A DNA stretch of 64,000 nt from Aplysia californica (lineage: Eukaryota; Mollusca; Gastropoda; Aplysiida; Aplysiidae). The translations under genes were made by a program, and so were the position numbers. How positions within the stretch are numbered: position 1 is the stretch's first letter; each line of letters begins with the position of its first letter. Of this stretch, positions 11,721-47,744 are shown in pieces. The stretch covers positions 852,418-916,417 of the forward strand of contig NW_004797330.1 in the NCBI RefSeq assembly GCF_000002075.1, in the 5' to 3' direction. The notes beneath the pieces are model-generated. The model was not told the origin of the DNA. It searched no databases and saw only the letters and a program-made list of their open reading frames with translations.

Positions 11721-13304
11721 TTCATAATGTTTTGAGTTTTTGTTGTGGAATAAGTGTTGTACTAATTGTGTTTAATTAATCAAGCAAGAAAATATTTGGG
11801 AAAGTATATATTAACTTAAATTATCTGATTCATCATGTCTAACACGTCGCTGATCAGTTCTATTTAATTTTCTATGCAGTTTAGCGTAAAAAAGCTGACT
11901 AGCTCTTGTGCCTGAACCAATGTGACTTGTGTGGGCATTTTCCCTTTAGAATTACGAAAAATGAAAATTGTGCCAAAATTCAATCAATTTTTGTGTTTTT
12001 GATGTAGATCTAGGCTACTTGTTGTAGAAGATAGAATTATATAGGGCACAGAAAACTCGAAATCAAGGATAGTTCGTAGAATTTGTCATTCCCTAACTGA
12101 ACGCTATTCTTAGCATTGGCAACACTCTTTTCTCCAACACCCATATATCACGTTGAACAGCTCCTCTTGAAAAACGCGATCAAATTTTCCTTCCCAATTG
12201 TCTTGATGAATTTAACAAATTGCCTTGTGGGCTTTACTCTTAAGCTGAACAACAGATCCATCCAAATCAAGAGTATCCTGAGTCCACCAGGCATGCCCAC
12301 ACACAGCATGAAACATACACTGCCGGTATTGAGACACATCATCTCACATTACCTCCGTTATGTGAATGATGTGGAAGACCATTCTTCAATCTAGTCATTT
12401 GAGGGTGGGTGCTGGGTGGTAGTGGTACGGTATATTGGAAGATATGTAGTGTTGCGGCCGTGCATTGGGCATTGTGGTGTGTGAATTGTGGTTGTATGTG
12501 AAGGTAGACTCTGCTCTTTGGATTGGGAAGTGATTACAGAAGAGGGTTGGGTGGTGTACATTGTCATGATTTGAAGTAAAAGCTATGTTAAACGTTTCTT
12601 TTTTTTTGGTTTTGTTTTGTTATAAGGCTCATCAGCATCATTTTTCCTTTCTTTTGCTTTGACATTGAATGAGACACACTGCTGGGATCAAGACACATCA
12701 TGGCACATTACCTGTAACTGTAATTTAGTGTGAGTAAGAGAGTTTTGGTTGAGGCCTAGGACGGGTTTAAGTGAAACGAGGCAAACGTTGTATCCATCCC
12801 CTTTTTGGGGAGTCTGGCTGTTTGTTTTGTGCGCAGCAGACGTTGAAAACAAAAATATAAAAGCTTCGAGTCGAATGAGGAGGGGTTGTATAAAGCGCAT
12901 TTCTCAAGGTCATGCATGGCTAATTCATGGACAAAGTTTGGCCTCCAGTTGGCTTGTGGCTGATCATTTGACTAGTTTACTTATTATCATGTACAGTGAC
13001 AGAGTGATCAAACTGAATGCAATCTGTATCACACAAGGACAAGGATATGCTCAAAACTCTGTACAGTGGAGATCCCTCCAACAATCATGCTTAATTCAAA
13101 GTAGTATTTAATTTATAATCATCTATTGTGATTGATAAACAAAGTAGAGTATAATTTAGTATAGTTAAAAATGCAAGTTCTTTGGTTTAAAGAAAGTCAT
13201 CTATTGTGGTTAAAGCAAGGTTTTCGTTGTTCACTTGTTTTATATATAGATCTGCATACATACAGTGCATGCATATTGACAATGCGAGAGCGAGAAAGGA
13301 GGAA

Positions 13305-13518
13305 AGCAGGTGGTCTGGTGTGGTTTGCTCCTTCACTTCTTTCCTATTTATTAAATATCAATTACATTTATCTTTCCTCCTCTTCTTTGAATACTTTGAA
13401 TAATATCTCTCTAGATGCATCTCTAATTCTAATCTTAAGCACTTTTATATAATAATATGTATAGCCTGCGGCCTATTTGTGTAGTAAGTGCCATAAAACT
13501 GATTGAAACTAAAGGCAA
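13305..13518 (+). repeat. Decayed type B SINE-like element
   Basis: 'ggtctggtgtggtttgctcc' and the CT-rich middle match type B copies. The tail is recognisable as 'aagcactt...aagtgccataaaact', interrupted by extra AT-rich sequence. Confidence 0.5.
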
Positions 13519-15124
13519 GGAAAAGGAAAGACACACAGCGAGAGAAGAGAGATAGAGCTAGATGAAAGAGGGAGAAAGGGTGAAGTGATGATGAGAGAGG
13601 GACAGACAGATAGAGTACAAAGAGGGAAGGAGTGAGAGAAAAACAGTTGGGCACATATAGGGGGGATGATGTTCACTCTCTCTATAGACTGTGATACCTT
13701 TCATCAGCGAATAAGCCTAATAATATGGAGAGACATACTGATATATATATATCTTAAGAATTTGAGTTTGACCTGTATGCACATGCAGCAATTGCTCAAT
13801 GTTTGTTAAACGGGTCCTCCAAGAAGTTTCTTAATTAATTGTTTATAAATTCATCAGTTTTGACAATTTTGACAGCTCCTGTTTTATAGATTTCTTTTCT
13901 GAATATGGCCCCATTTCATTTTTCTGAGTGATAAAGTATCCAGGACTATCCCTATGTTACTGTTACTGTTATTAGGGGATCAACGCAACAGGTAGAAATA
14001 CTTTATTCTTTTATTTCAGCTCATGAACTGATTCTTTGTTTCATGGTGCCATAAAAGTAAATTGCATTTTAACCTTCACCGTACTTTGATTTTTGCATAC
14101 CGATATGTAGAGTATTTTGTGTTCCCTTTTTCATTTTGGGTTTTAAAAGTAACTTTCCGAAATTCTGTTTGATTCCCTGTCTTGCCTCACTTTACTCACC
14201 AATTTCACAATCCTAATCATTTAAAACTTCAGTTAAGGGTTCATTCTTTGGATATATTGTGTTTACATGGCTAAAAGTCGATTTTGACCATTTTGAGTTA
14301 AGGCAGTGCCTTAGGAAATTCAATGCTGAACAAAGGGGTCTTGGAATTTTTTAGATATAATCTCAAGCAGTTTTTGAGATATTGCACATTTTGCAAGGTA
14401 GGGTATGAAAATATAATTTTGAGAAAATGAGCTATTAAGTTTAACAACGTGAAAACACATATAGACTTAAAAAAAAAAAGATTTTAAAATGTATTTATTC
14501 ATGGAAAATTCATTTCCAATTTTGCATTCAGTTGACATCATTATCACATGAATGGAATTCAGTGGTAAAACATAGCAGGGAAGAGAAAATGTACTTCATA
14601 AAGAATAGATTTTAACACCTTTTAAAAGCAGTTTTCATTGTTTGTTTTTATTTTACCCTACCTTCAAAATAAATTATTTTGAACTCAAATCGATGAAAAC
14701 CCTTTGAGAGCATTGTAAAAAAATGGTGGATCTATCTTTTTTTTCTTCATGGAAACACATTTTTGTTAAAAAAAAGTGATTTTTGTCTTTATCAGCCTGT
14801 AGCTCGAAATGGTCTGGGGCGACTTTTGGTACTTTTCTCAAGGCGCACCCAACATATATACCAGGTCACCAGAAAAAGTTGTTCAAAAGAATGTCAATAA
14901 AACCGTTATTTAAGAATAAAGCTACAAACACCAAAGTTCACAGAAATGTAGAACAAACATCCATCCAGATTTATTATGCATTACCAACAATGAAAATTAG
15001 AATTATGACCGCCACAAACGAAGTTACAAGATATCTTCCTCTAATTTCGAGTAAATCACACACCGAGTGAAACTGACGCCGGAGCTGTTTTGGCTTTGGG
15101 CTTGGTGATAAACCGTTGACGCTG

Positions 15125-15246
15125 GTTGAGGTTGTTTCAGAATGCTCTCAGGTCTGCTGGGGTAATAGTATAGATTGTGAAGCGCGTAGAGCTTGCTGTT
15201 GAGCGGGAATTTGCGCTATACCAATGCTATATTTATTATTATTAAA
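15125..15246 (+). repeat. LINE 3' tail fragment with (ATT)n end
   Basis: 'gaagcgcgtagagcttgctgttgagcgggaatttgcgctatac' followed by an ATT run has the same layout as the 3' ends of the LINE copies at 33435 and 51612: a GCGC...AGAGC element, then a GCGCTATA box, then a short repeat. Only the 3' end is present. Confidence 0.55.
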
Positions 15247-16704
15247 TCTTTCTAGTGTCTTCTGTGATGGTTTCTATCTTAAGCCTTGGATACTTTCGAA
15301 CATTTTCCCACACATCTTGTACTTCGATATACACCCACAAAGGTGAAATTCTACTGGACTCAAGTCCTGGCTGTTTGGGGTCCAGTTGTGCTGAGTCGGA
15401 CTGACTGTCCTGTAACCAAATTAATAGTTGTTGACCATGCCCAGAACAGCTCTTGCGTCATGCGGACCAGCTCTACCTAGCTGGAAGTGCTAGTTCTTTC
15501 TCCTTTCACTTCATCATCAACTAATAGCCTCACGCTCCCCCATAACTCTGATGACGCAGTTTTGGTCAGAGTTCACAAAATCACGCAAGACTACGTTGAT
15601 TTTACAGGCTGCCTACTGCGAGTTACCTGGGGCTTAAAATTCTAGTTATTTTCTACGGACCTAAACCTTTTGAAATTTGCAGCACATTATGAAATGGACC
15701 TTTCAGTACTTTCACTTGGAAAGTTATTTTTTTTACAGATACCCATTCTGTATTCCAGAGGAAATAATGCATGGGTTGATTTGGGAGATTTTGTTCGCTG
15801 ACTGATACGTCTAAAAAAAAAAGCATGTTGTACAGAGGTGAATAGCATTATCATCTTTTCATAGTGCAAAAGCGATTAATTAATAAAAAAAAAAACCCAC
15901 CATAACACAAATTATGTATGTTTGAGCTTTCGGACTATTTTGATGTCAATTGAGCCATAAATAAACAAAGAAGTTATTAACACTTTCTTTGAATAAACTT
16001 TTCCTGGTCCACTGGTACATTACATAGACTATACACTATACTCGCGAAAAATAGAAACGGAGCTAACGGAGAAGAAGAAAAGAGTTGGGAGTTTATTTTG
16101 ATACGCTGATTCTGAATTTGACACTATTTTTATGACGACTTCATTAGAGATAATTTAGTACATGGGCATTTCATCACAGGCATGCAGCAGATGTGACAGT
16201 TAGTTCACTGCGTGAGGAAAGATTGATATTTCATTTTTTTTTTTTTACATGTGGAGGATGGACTGGCCAGCTCGCAGTCTTTAAATTAAAATGCCCGTTT
16301 CACCTGCACATGTAATACTAGTACTAGGAACCTCCTTGAAACTTAACCATGGCAGTTGGGAAGACTACGAAGAACAGTGGTCCTCCTCACGCATCATCTA
16401 CACATAAACCTATGATATATTGACTATATTGCCAAGTGCTGTTGAAAAGACTTCATATTAATACGTGTATTGCCTTTCAATTACATTAACTACATCTGGG
16501 AATTCTTTTTATCATAATGTTCTGCTTCATCGATTTATTTTATTTGAATTTCAAGTAGAACATTCTTTGTGACCAAAGTCCAATGCAACAAATCACCAAA
16601 GGAAATATCATAAATGCTATTAAAATTAAAGTAAATGTGTCTTATGAAGAAATCTTATGCGCTGGGGTTGTAATTGTTACTTAAAATAGAGGACATGGAT
16701 AGAA

Positions 16705-17175
16705 GGGCTCTTGTGGTTTAGGGGCATGCTGTTTGCCTCTCATTCAATAGGTCCCAGGTTCGAACCCTCACATCGATGGGGAAAATTTTCTTCTCCTAAA
16801 AATGGTCTCCCTTCCCCTCCTTTCCTGCTCTCTAATCATGTTCTGTCGTCTGCTTTCGTCTCCAATTTCTGCCCCCTTTTTACTGCTACTCATTTGCTCC
16901 TTTTCCTGCTGTCTTTCAGCCACATCCTTGATCTTAGGGTAGGTAAGACTGAATACTTAGCCTTCTCGGAAAAGGGCAAAAAAATCTTGGAGGTCCCTCC
17001 TGATGAACATTAAAAATCCCTTGGTGATCTTAAATTTGATAAGAGGAGGCTTCTGCCGCTACCCGAGAAAAGTCCCCACAATTAATTCATACCAAACTGT
17101 AAATGCTTAATGTGTCCCATGCAATCATATGACCATATATGCAGTTGCGAGCGCAGTAAAACACTTAACAAATTT
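16705..17175 (+). repeat. tRNA-headed SINE, type C
   Basis: The head is tRNA-like, with a TGGTTTAGGGG A-box region and GGTTCGAACCC B box. Then come a pyrimidine-rich middle, 'ccttctcggaaaagggc', 'aaatcccttggtgatc' and the shared tail ('catatgacc...gttgcgagcgcagtaaaac'). Other copies are at 26960 (-), 34940 (+) and 55100 (+). It ends 165 bp from the CTNNBL1 stop codon and may lie in that gene's 3' UTR. Confidence 0.85.
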
Positions 17176-17339
17176 ATAAAAAGGACATTAGTATTGGCGT
17201 GTGACATCATCAGATTATTCAAATACCTACATGAGGCTTTACAAATAGCGCTTTAAACTACAGGAACAAAAAGAAAACATATTCCGTTGCTAAGGGTGGA
17301 AAATGATTTTAATGGTGACGAATGAAATGAAAGGCGAAG
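17176..17339 (-). other. CTNNBL1: CTNNBL1 3' flank or 3' UTR
   Basis: On the minus strand an ATTAAA variant signal lies about 27 nt after the stop, but no canonical AATAAA is seen before the SINE. The true 3' end is uncertain. Confidence 0.35.
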
Positions 17340-41640
<24,301 letters not shown>

Positions 41641-41705
41641 GTTGGAAAACGCAACAATATCAACTTCCTGTCATCACGTGACAAGATTGCTCCAATTATT
41701 GAGTA
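41641..41705 (-). promoter_or_regulatory. CTNNBL1: Probable CTNNBL1 proximal promoter
   Basis: Within 60 bp upstream of the ATG on the minus strand lie ATTGG (CCAAT at 41692-41696), a GTCACGTGAT E-box (CACGTG at 41675-41680) and an ETS-type AGGAAGT (41663-41669). There is no TATA box. This is the motif set of TATA-less housekeeping promoters; that it is the promoter is an inference. Confidence 0.5.
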
Positions 41706-42563
41706 GCAATGGCTGCCTCTACATAGGACTGGAGGTCTTGATGGTTTCCTTTTTATTTTCCCTTTAACGCGTTTGTTAACATTTTTTTTTCGATATTGAT
41801 TAACGGGTTTATAGCATAAGATGTTTTCTGTCTGGATATATCAGGATATTGCCTAAGCTCCATTTTACTGAGAGCAAACACGCTAGTTGGAGTCATAACT
41901 GACATTACAGTGTTTCTACCAACCAACAAGACGGTAAGAAGACCCAATCTTGACAGAACCACAACCCTGACAATGGTGAATGCCATGCCATGATTATTTA
42001 ATCTGGACTTAGATCCTGCCGAGATGTGGTAATTCAAAAGTTCCCCCCTTTGGCGTTCTCATGTTCAGTATGGCTAGCAGTATATTTCGTGATCTAGCTG
42101 CCCATAAACAAAGACAAGTAGATTCCAGAGTGACTTCTGTGTAGACAAGACTGCTGCAAGAGTGAAAGCACATTGTCACTGAGTTCCGAGTCAGAGATGT
42201 GAAGTGAAAGTAAAAGTCAGAATCATTGAATGAATGGTCAGATATAGTTTGTGCATGTGTATTTTTAAAAGACTAACAAAGTGAAGGCAAAGGATTAGAT
42301 CTACCCCCCTATGACAAATCTAGATTCTAGATCGAGAATCTAAATTTTGATACAAAGGAAGATTTGATTTGATATGATTACAATTCTCTTCTCAATCTTC
42401 TCATTTGGGTTCTTGTCAAATGTTAGGGTAGATCTAGATTCTAGATCTAGATTCTAGATTAGATCTAGATCTAGATTCTAGATTTCTAGATCTAATGATC
42501 TAAGATCTAAATCTAGGTTGGAGGAAGATTGAAGAATACCGGACCACTCGTACATTATTGCGC
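41706..42563. other. CTNNBL1 upstream spacer
   Basis: Nothing coding recognised. It contains a second AGATCT array (42318-42510) and otherwise ordinary AT-rich DNA. It ends at the left flank of the P3 copy. Confidence 0.5.
42318..42510. repeat. AGATCT/TCTAGA array
   Basis: Interrupted copies of TCTAGATC in two blocks (42318-42345 and 42428-42510). Confidence 0.8.
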
Positions 42564-43042
42564 GGCCACCTCTATTCTCACCCGGAGTGAGAATATAGTG
42601 CAGGCGAGTCTTGTGGCTATTCTCACCCGGTGCGCGTTCACCAAATTTTGCGTTCACCCTAAACCACAGAATTCTACACTGTGATAACAGAAAAATTGTA
42701 GAATTCTGTGCCGTGAACAAACTGTTACAAACGTTCCATTACAACTGTAGCCTACTAAAAGCGTACAATTTTGTCTGTGGGCAGTGGAGAGAGAGAGGAG
42801 TAGCGTGAGAATTTCCGGGCAAAACAAAATGGCGACCCGCGTAGTTCGGCTCGATTCGAAAAGTTAAATAGCCGTAGCATCTTTGTAGACAACCAAATTA
42901 ATTTACTTTTGTGTTTTAACATCATTTTTTAACTTTGTTTTGGTCAATTTGATCGTCCACACCGATAGACAGTATTCAGAGAGAGAGGAGGGGAGGAGTT
43001 GATCTTGCGAGAACTTCCGGGCGGGTGAGAATAGCCACTTTC
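42564..43042 (-). mobile_element. P3 palindromic TIR element, perfect 9-bp target duplication
   Basis: Flanked by TTATTGCGC at 42555-42563 and 43043-43051 (perfect). One end reads GGCCACCTCTATTCTCACCC followed by its inverse (arm CTATTCTCACC). The other reads GGGTGAGAATAGCCACTTTC. The 479-bp body contains 'cttccgggc' and ATGGCGACCCGCGTAG modules. It also holds the unoccupied P2 site (TATTCAGAG at 42973-42981). Confidence 0.88.
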
Positions 43043-43610
43043 TTATTGCGCGAGAATGTGGGGCGGGTGGTTGGGGTGGAGGGGGGAGGGGGGTTCAGGG
43101 GTGTCTCCCCCCTGACAAAATTTTAATGAATAGATCTACCGGTCCGAGATTCTCCATTGAGAGATATTAAAAACAGCCACCTCTATTCTCACCCCTGGTG
43201 AGAATAGTGCAGGCGTATCTTTTGGCTATTCTCACCCGGTGCGCGTTCACCGAGCCTAGATCTGGGCCAACCAATTTTGCGTTCACCCTAAACCACAGAA
43301 TTCTACACTGTGATGTAACAGAAAAATTGTACTGTGCCGTGAACAAACGTTCCATTACTACTGTCAGCCTACTAACTAAAAGCGTACAATTTTGTCTGTG
43401 GGCAGTGGAGAGAGAAAGAGAGAGAGGAGTAGCGCGAGAACTTCCGGGCAAAACAAAATGGCGACCCGCGTACTTCTGCTCGATTCGAAAAGTCAAATAG
43501 CCGTAGCATCTTTGTAGACGACCAAATTATTTTACTTTTGTGTTTTAACATAATTTTTTAACGTTATTTTGGACAATTTGATCGTCCACACCGATAGACA
43601 GTATTCATAA

Positions 43611-45880
43611 CGAAGTGACTATTCGGACTCGAGTCCGAATATGAAAAAATGTTATTCGGACTCTGATTCTTGTCCAGCATGACATCACTTTCGACTTCTG
43701 ACTTCCTGTGACTCGTGACTCCGGCTTCCTGTCCTGCCTCAGTCGTGACTCGCCTCAGGCTGGGTAGAGACCGGGATCGCTTCGGGCAAAATGGCGTTTT
43801 GAGCAGGAGCCGAGTTTTTATCTTATGATGAATTTGAGGCCGGCCTGAAAAGTTATAGCGCTTTTAATAAACGAAGTGACTATTTCTCCGAACGTTAGGA
43901 GAAATAGTGCCGATCTTTATTTCTCCGAACGGTTTCCGGCTTCCGGTCTCGTGATTTTTTGCCTTATTTATTGTGAGAGTTCGGCGCCAACTTTCATTCT
44001 GCCTCTGGTCTGGGAAGGAACACCGCATGGCAAGCCCGCCTACATGATACAACCTTCAGTAACACCCACACACACACACACAGGAGCAAATTTTTTGGTC
44101 TATATCTATTTCAATTTTCAAGAGCTAGTCTAGAGATTTTTAGATGAGTGTAAAAACGTGAAAAAGAAATGTTTCACAACAGAATGAAATCAAAATTAGT
44201 CGAACAGCCCATAAACAACCCTCAAAAATAAACAAATAAGGGTGTGTGTCAACCTGTCCGAAGAAAATTGCCTGTTTTAACCCTAAAAGTGCGTAAATTT
44301 TTTTTTAAAGTACAGGATATTACATGTAAATTATGGAATCACACACTTTAAGGGGCCTGCCAGTGTCAGTACATGATGACATGTAATCGGTTTTGGTGGA
44401 ACGTACGCTCTAACATAAAACATTTAAATCTATATATATACATGTATATATTTAGAATCTAATGAAGGAAGGAACATCAAATTAAATAACGTTACACTCT
44501 ATGCAACATCCCCCCCCCCCTTCCTTTCCCCACAAAAAATGGTAGAAAAACAACACAGTACAGTAACAAGAAAAAAAATTACACACTAACAAAATAAAAC
44601 ACCACAAAGAGTCAAAGAGAGAAAATAAAAGTAACTGTAACTTATTCAACAAATCAACGTGGTGACAACAAGTGAGAAAGAGACTAAGTGAAGCTAAGTG
44701 AACTTTCTTTCAAAAGTAAAGAGGTTTCTGTTTCTTTTTTCTTTTTTTTTTTTTTTTTAAAATTTGACTTTTATTCCCCGACCAAAAAATCGAGCCACGA
44801 TTGATTGGTCGCGGCCGCGACAAACGCAGAAGCTAGTTCTATGTGTCGTTATCAATAACCCTCCGTAGATCTAGATCTAGACAGCACACGAGTGAACACA
44901 ACACATAAGTTTAAGAGCAGCACCTTTCATAGGCAACACGTCATATCTGTAGCGAAAAACTGTTTGGAACTGTAGCATTTCTTTATAAATATTTACTGCG
45001 GACTTTTTTGGACCGATTGAACCATATTGTATATGGACAATCTTTGGTAGGCCTATACTCTATATAATATCCGAAATTTGCGAGAAAGGATGTGATTTCA
45101 GAGTGTTCGGAGAAATGGTGCCCAGCTTTATTTACCCAAACGTTCGGAGAAATAGTGCCTAGCTTTATTTTCCCGAACGTTCGGAGAAATAGTGCCTAAC
45201 TTTATTTTCCCGAACGTTCGGAGAAATAGTGTCGGCCTTTAATAAATGTTTATTTGTCAAGAGATCATCAGAAGCAATTAGAGATGGCTCGTTAGCGTGT
45301 GTCGGGGTCGGATGGGCGGCCTGCACACGTGTGGCTGCGTGCGTGTCTGGGAGGGGGATGGGGGGGGGGAGGCACTATCGGTCCGGGCGTTGAACGTCGC
45401 ATACGCGCCAGTCTTTTTTCCCCCGGCAACTGATCATTATTACAATAGTAAGCTAGTCTTGACGTAGATCTACGCAATAAATTGTGCGCTGGTCTATGGA
45501 ATCAAAAGTTGCCGTATGCTCAGCTCTACACAGCAACACAACTTTTTCTTGGTAAACAATCTAGATGACACAGGCTTGTGTATTTGAACGAATTTTTTTT
45601 TGGACACAGCTCATAATATGCAGGTGCCAGGTGGTCTGCTAATCTTCAATTTTACCTTTTTCTACAACAAAGAAAGTGGAAAACATGGGGGGGGGGGGGG
45701 GCGTATCAATGAGGCGGCGGGCATCGGATCGGCAGAAAAGGTGTGGGGGAAACTAAAAAATGGCGGAAAATGGGAAGCCCTGAACTTTAGATCTATAGAA
45801 CGAAGACGCTTCCTTTTTTCCGGACCCGAGTCCGAATAAAAAATTTTCATATTCGGACTCGAGTCCAAAAAACGACGGCC
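43611..45880 (+). mobile_element. P2 element inserted in P3 (contains P1)
   Basis: Flanked by TATTCATAA (43602-43610) and TATTCAGAA (45881-45889), 9 bp with one mismatch. The intact P3 copy shows the empty site at 42973. Ends: CGAAGTGACTATTCGGACTC and ...CGACGGCC, with CGGACTCGAGTCCG palindromes. Apart from the P1 insert the body matches 40141-41062. Confidence 0.88.
43872..45237 (+). mobile_element. P1 element inserted in P2, perfect 9-bp target duplication
   Basis: Flanked by TTTAATAAA at 43863-43871 and 45238-45246 (perfect). The uninterrupted P2 copy has the single site TCTAATAAA at 40356. Ends: CGAAGTGACTATTTCTCC and ...GTGTCGGCC. The right end carries three tandem 37-bp modules, each with a CCGAACGTTCGG core (45120-45230). 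44252-45135 matches 4084-4980 in reverse. Innermost and youngest of the nest. Confidence 0.9.
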
Positions 45881-46228
45881 TATTCAGAAAGAGATAGAGA
45901 GAGAGAAGAGGGGAGGAGTAGATCTTGCGAGAACTTCCGGGCAAAACAAAATGGTGACCCCCGTAGTTCGGCTCGATTCGAAAAGTGAAATAGCCATAGC
46001 ATCTTTGTAGTCGATAAAATTAGCTTACTTTTGTGCTATAACGTAATCTTTTCTTTGCCTTTATCCATTGATCATCCACATCGATAGAAAGTATTCCAAA
46101 ATTAGGAAAAACAGGTCTTGTTTCACACCGGGTGAGAATAGCCTACGGTGGCAAGTCTCATCCGGGGTGAGAGGTCGTTCGTATTTCTATTCTCACACCG
46201 GGTGAAAATAGTCACTTCCATTAAAAAT

Positions 46229-46411
46229 GGGAAAATCATGAATTCCTAAGGTTGAGACATACGCAAAGTCAGTCCGCTGGTCCGGTATTCTTCAATCTTA
46301 CCTAGGTCCTAGGTTGGGGCAACTTCGACAGGTTTGTGTAGTGCCCCAAAAGTAACCTTGGTATCGTTGTGTCAAGCAGCCATTCTACTTCAAGATTGTG
46401 TTCTTTACTTT
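46229..46411. other. Spacer between two P3 copies
   Basis: Short stretch between the triple nest and the next P3 copy, without a recognised feature. Confidence 0.5.
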
Positions 46412-46940
46412 GGAAGTGGCTATCCTCACCTGGGGGGAGAATAAAAATACGATCTACCTCTCACCCCGGGTGAGACTTGTCAGCGTGCTATTCTCACCCG
46501 GTGTGAAACAAGACCTGTTATTCCTCATTTCGGAATACTGTCTATCGGTGTGGATTATCAAATTGATAAAAGCCAAGAAAAAATTACGTTTTAGCACAAA
46601 AGTAAGCTAATTTGATCGTCTTGAAAGATGCTATGGCTATTTCACTTTTCGAATCGAGCCGAACTACCAGAAGTTCTCGCGCTACTCCTCTCTCTCTCCG
46701 CTGCCCACAGACAAAATTGCACGCTTTTAGGCTAACACTAACAGTAGCAATAGATCTAGAACGTTTGTTCACGCCACAGAATTCTACAATTCTGTTATCA
46801 CAGTGTAGAATTCTGTGGTTCAGGGTGAACGCAGCACGCTTCACTGGTTTGCCTAGGCTATAACGATGAACGCCCACCGGGTGAGAATAGCCAAAAGACT
46901 CGCCTGCGCTATTCTCACTCGAGGTGAGAATAGAGGTGAC
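46412..46940 (+). mobile_element. P3 element, opposite orientation, perfect 9-bp target duplication
   Basis: Flanked by CTTTACTTT at 46403-46411 and 46941-46949 (perfect). Ends: GGAAGTGGCTATCCTCACC and ...GAGAATAGAGGTGACC. The body matches the other P3 copies in reverse complement ('gtgtagaattctgtgg', 'ctcgcctgcg'). Confidence 0.87.
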
Positions 46941-46949
46941 CCTTTACTT

Positions 46950-47739
46950 TAGCCTTCTCAATTGCATTCCGAATTTTCAACTCAACCAATCAAAATTTTG
47001 TGGCATGCTTCGACGGGGGTTTGTGCAAATTCGACCCCCGCATGGGGCAACTTCTGCATATTCTGTAACAATACTGACTGGGGCTGTGGTCGACTTTGAC
47101 AGGAGGCGGATATCTTCAACAGTATTGGGTTCTTAACAGGCTTGCAAAAGTTTTTACAAGCTACAAGCAACCTATTACTATTATTTTCAATAGAAACCTG
47201 GATAAGTGGTTTGGACTCTATTTTGTGGACTGGTATTTTGATACAACTATTCTTGTAGCTAGGTGGACGGAAGCGCGCGGCAGCTTCGATATATACTCGT
47301 AGCTCGGGTGCAATGGGTGTCGTTTTCGCGGATGAAACGGAAGTGATGTAACAGAGTGTGTCATTCTGGCCAATTATCAATAGGAGCTAATATCATATAT
47401 ATATTACTCACAATAAAAGATTTTACAAGGTCGATCAATTTCTTTTATGCCATTTGTCGTATTTTATACAATTACCTTTGAAAAGATGAAATCAAATTTC
47501 ACTCTCATGGTGAAGACTTTTTGGGTTCAGTTAACATTATAAATAGTATCATCATGCTTGTTTGGAATTTTAAAAATTAGTTTTGCTTTACTTTATGTTG
47601 TTGTTACTAAAGACTAAGTGCACAGTCCATTTCTTTGTGCCTCTTTATTTTCAAGAGGTTGATTTAGTAGACAATGCTTTTGTGTTGTATATTTGCTTTT
47701 ATGTATAATTTCTTGTGTACCTTTTCTTTTTCATTATAG
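46950..47739 (+). other. ZC3H18: ZC3H18 upstream region, with at least one 5' UTR intron implied
   Basis: The first coding exon is preceded by a polypyrimidine tract and acceptor ATTATAG at 47733-47739, so a non-coding exon should lie upstream. 47250-47360 is locally CpG-rich with two ETS-like GGAAG sites (47268-47275 and 47338-47345), and a CCAAT lies at about 46984. The transcription start was not located. Confidence 0.45.
47250..47360 (+). promoter_or_regulatory. ZC3H18: Candidate ZC3H18 promoter (CpG-rich, ETS-like sites)
   Basis: 'ggacggaagcgcgcggcagc' and 'gatgaaacggaagtgatg' give two GGAAG cores among clustered CG dinucleotides, unlike the AT-rich surroundings. Inference only. Confidence 0.3.
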
Positions 47740-47744
47740 CTTAA

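Larger units (their letters stand above)
11721..16704. other. Intergenic DNA between convergent UQCRFS1 and CTNNBL1
   Basis: No gene recognised. It holds a decayed type B SINE (13305-13518) and a LINE tail (15125-15246). The stretch 14230-15065 has dense ATTTT/AAAAT words and may be another old repeat. The largest frames (12749-13111 +, 14783-15070 +) show no family similarity and no coding bias that I can see. Confidence 0.5.
43175..46219 (-). mobile_element. P3 element carrying nested P2 and P1 (outer member of a triple nest)
   Basis: Flanked by ATTAAAAAC (43166-43174) and ATTAAAAAT (46220-46228), 9 bp with one mismatch. The ends are AGCCACCTCTATTCTCACC and ...GTGAAAATAGTCACTTCC. The left body is a direct copy of 42564-43042 up to the P2 insertion at 43611. 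Own sequence resumes at 45881 and includes another 'cttccgggcaaaac' module. It is the oldest member of the nest by position. Confidence 0.85.

Noticed and set aside
16705-16790. Possible tRNA gene with A and B boxes
   Set aside because: The acceptor stem does not close and the sequence continues into a SINE body with copies elsewhere, so it is a SINE head and not a tRNA gene.
46584-47380. Reverse-strand frames of 97 and 132 codons near the ZC3H18 promoter
   Set aside because: The first is P3 element sequence; the second has no motif and overlaps the presumed ZC3H18 5' region.
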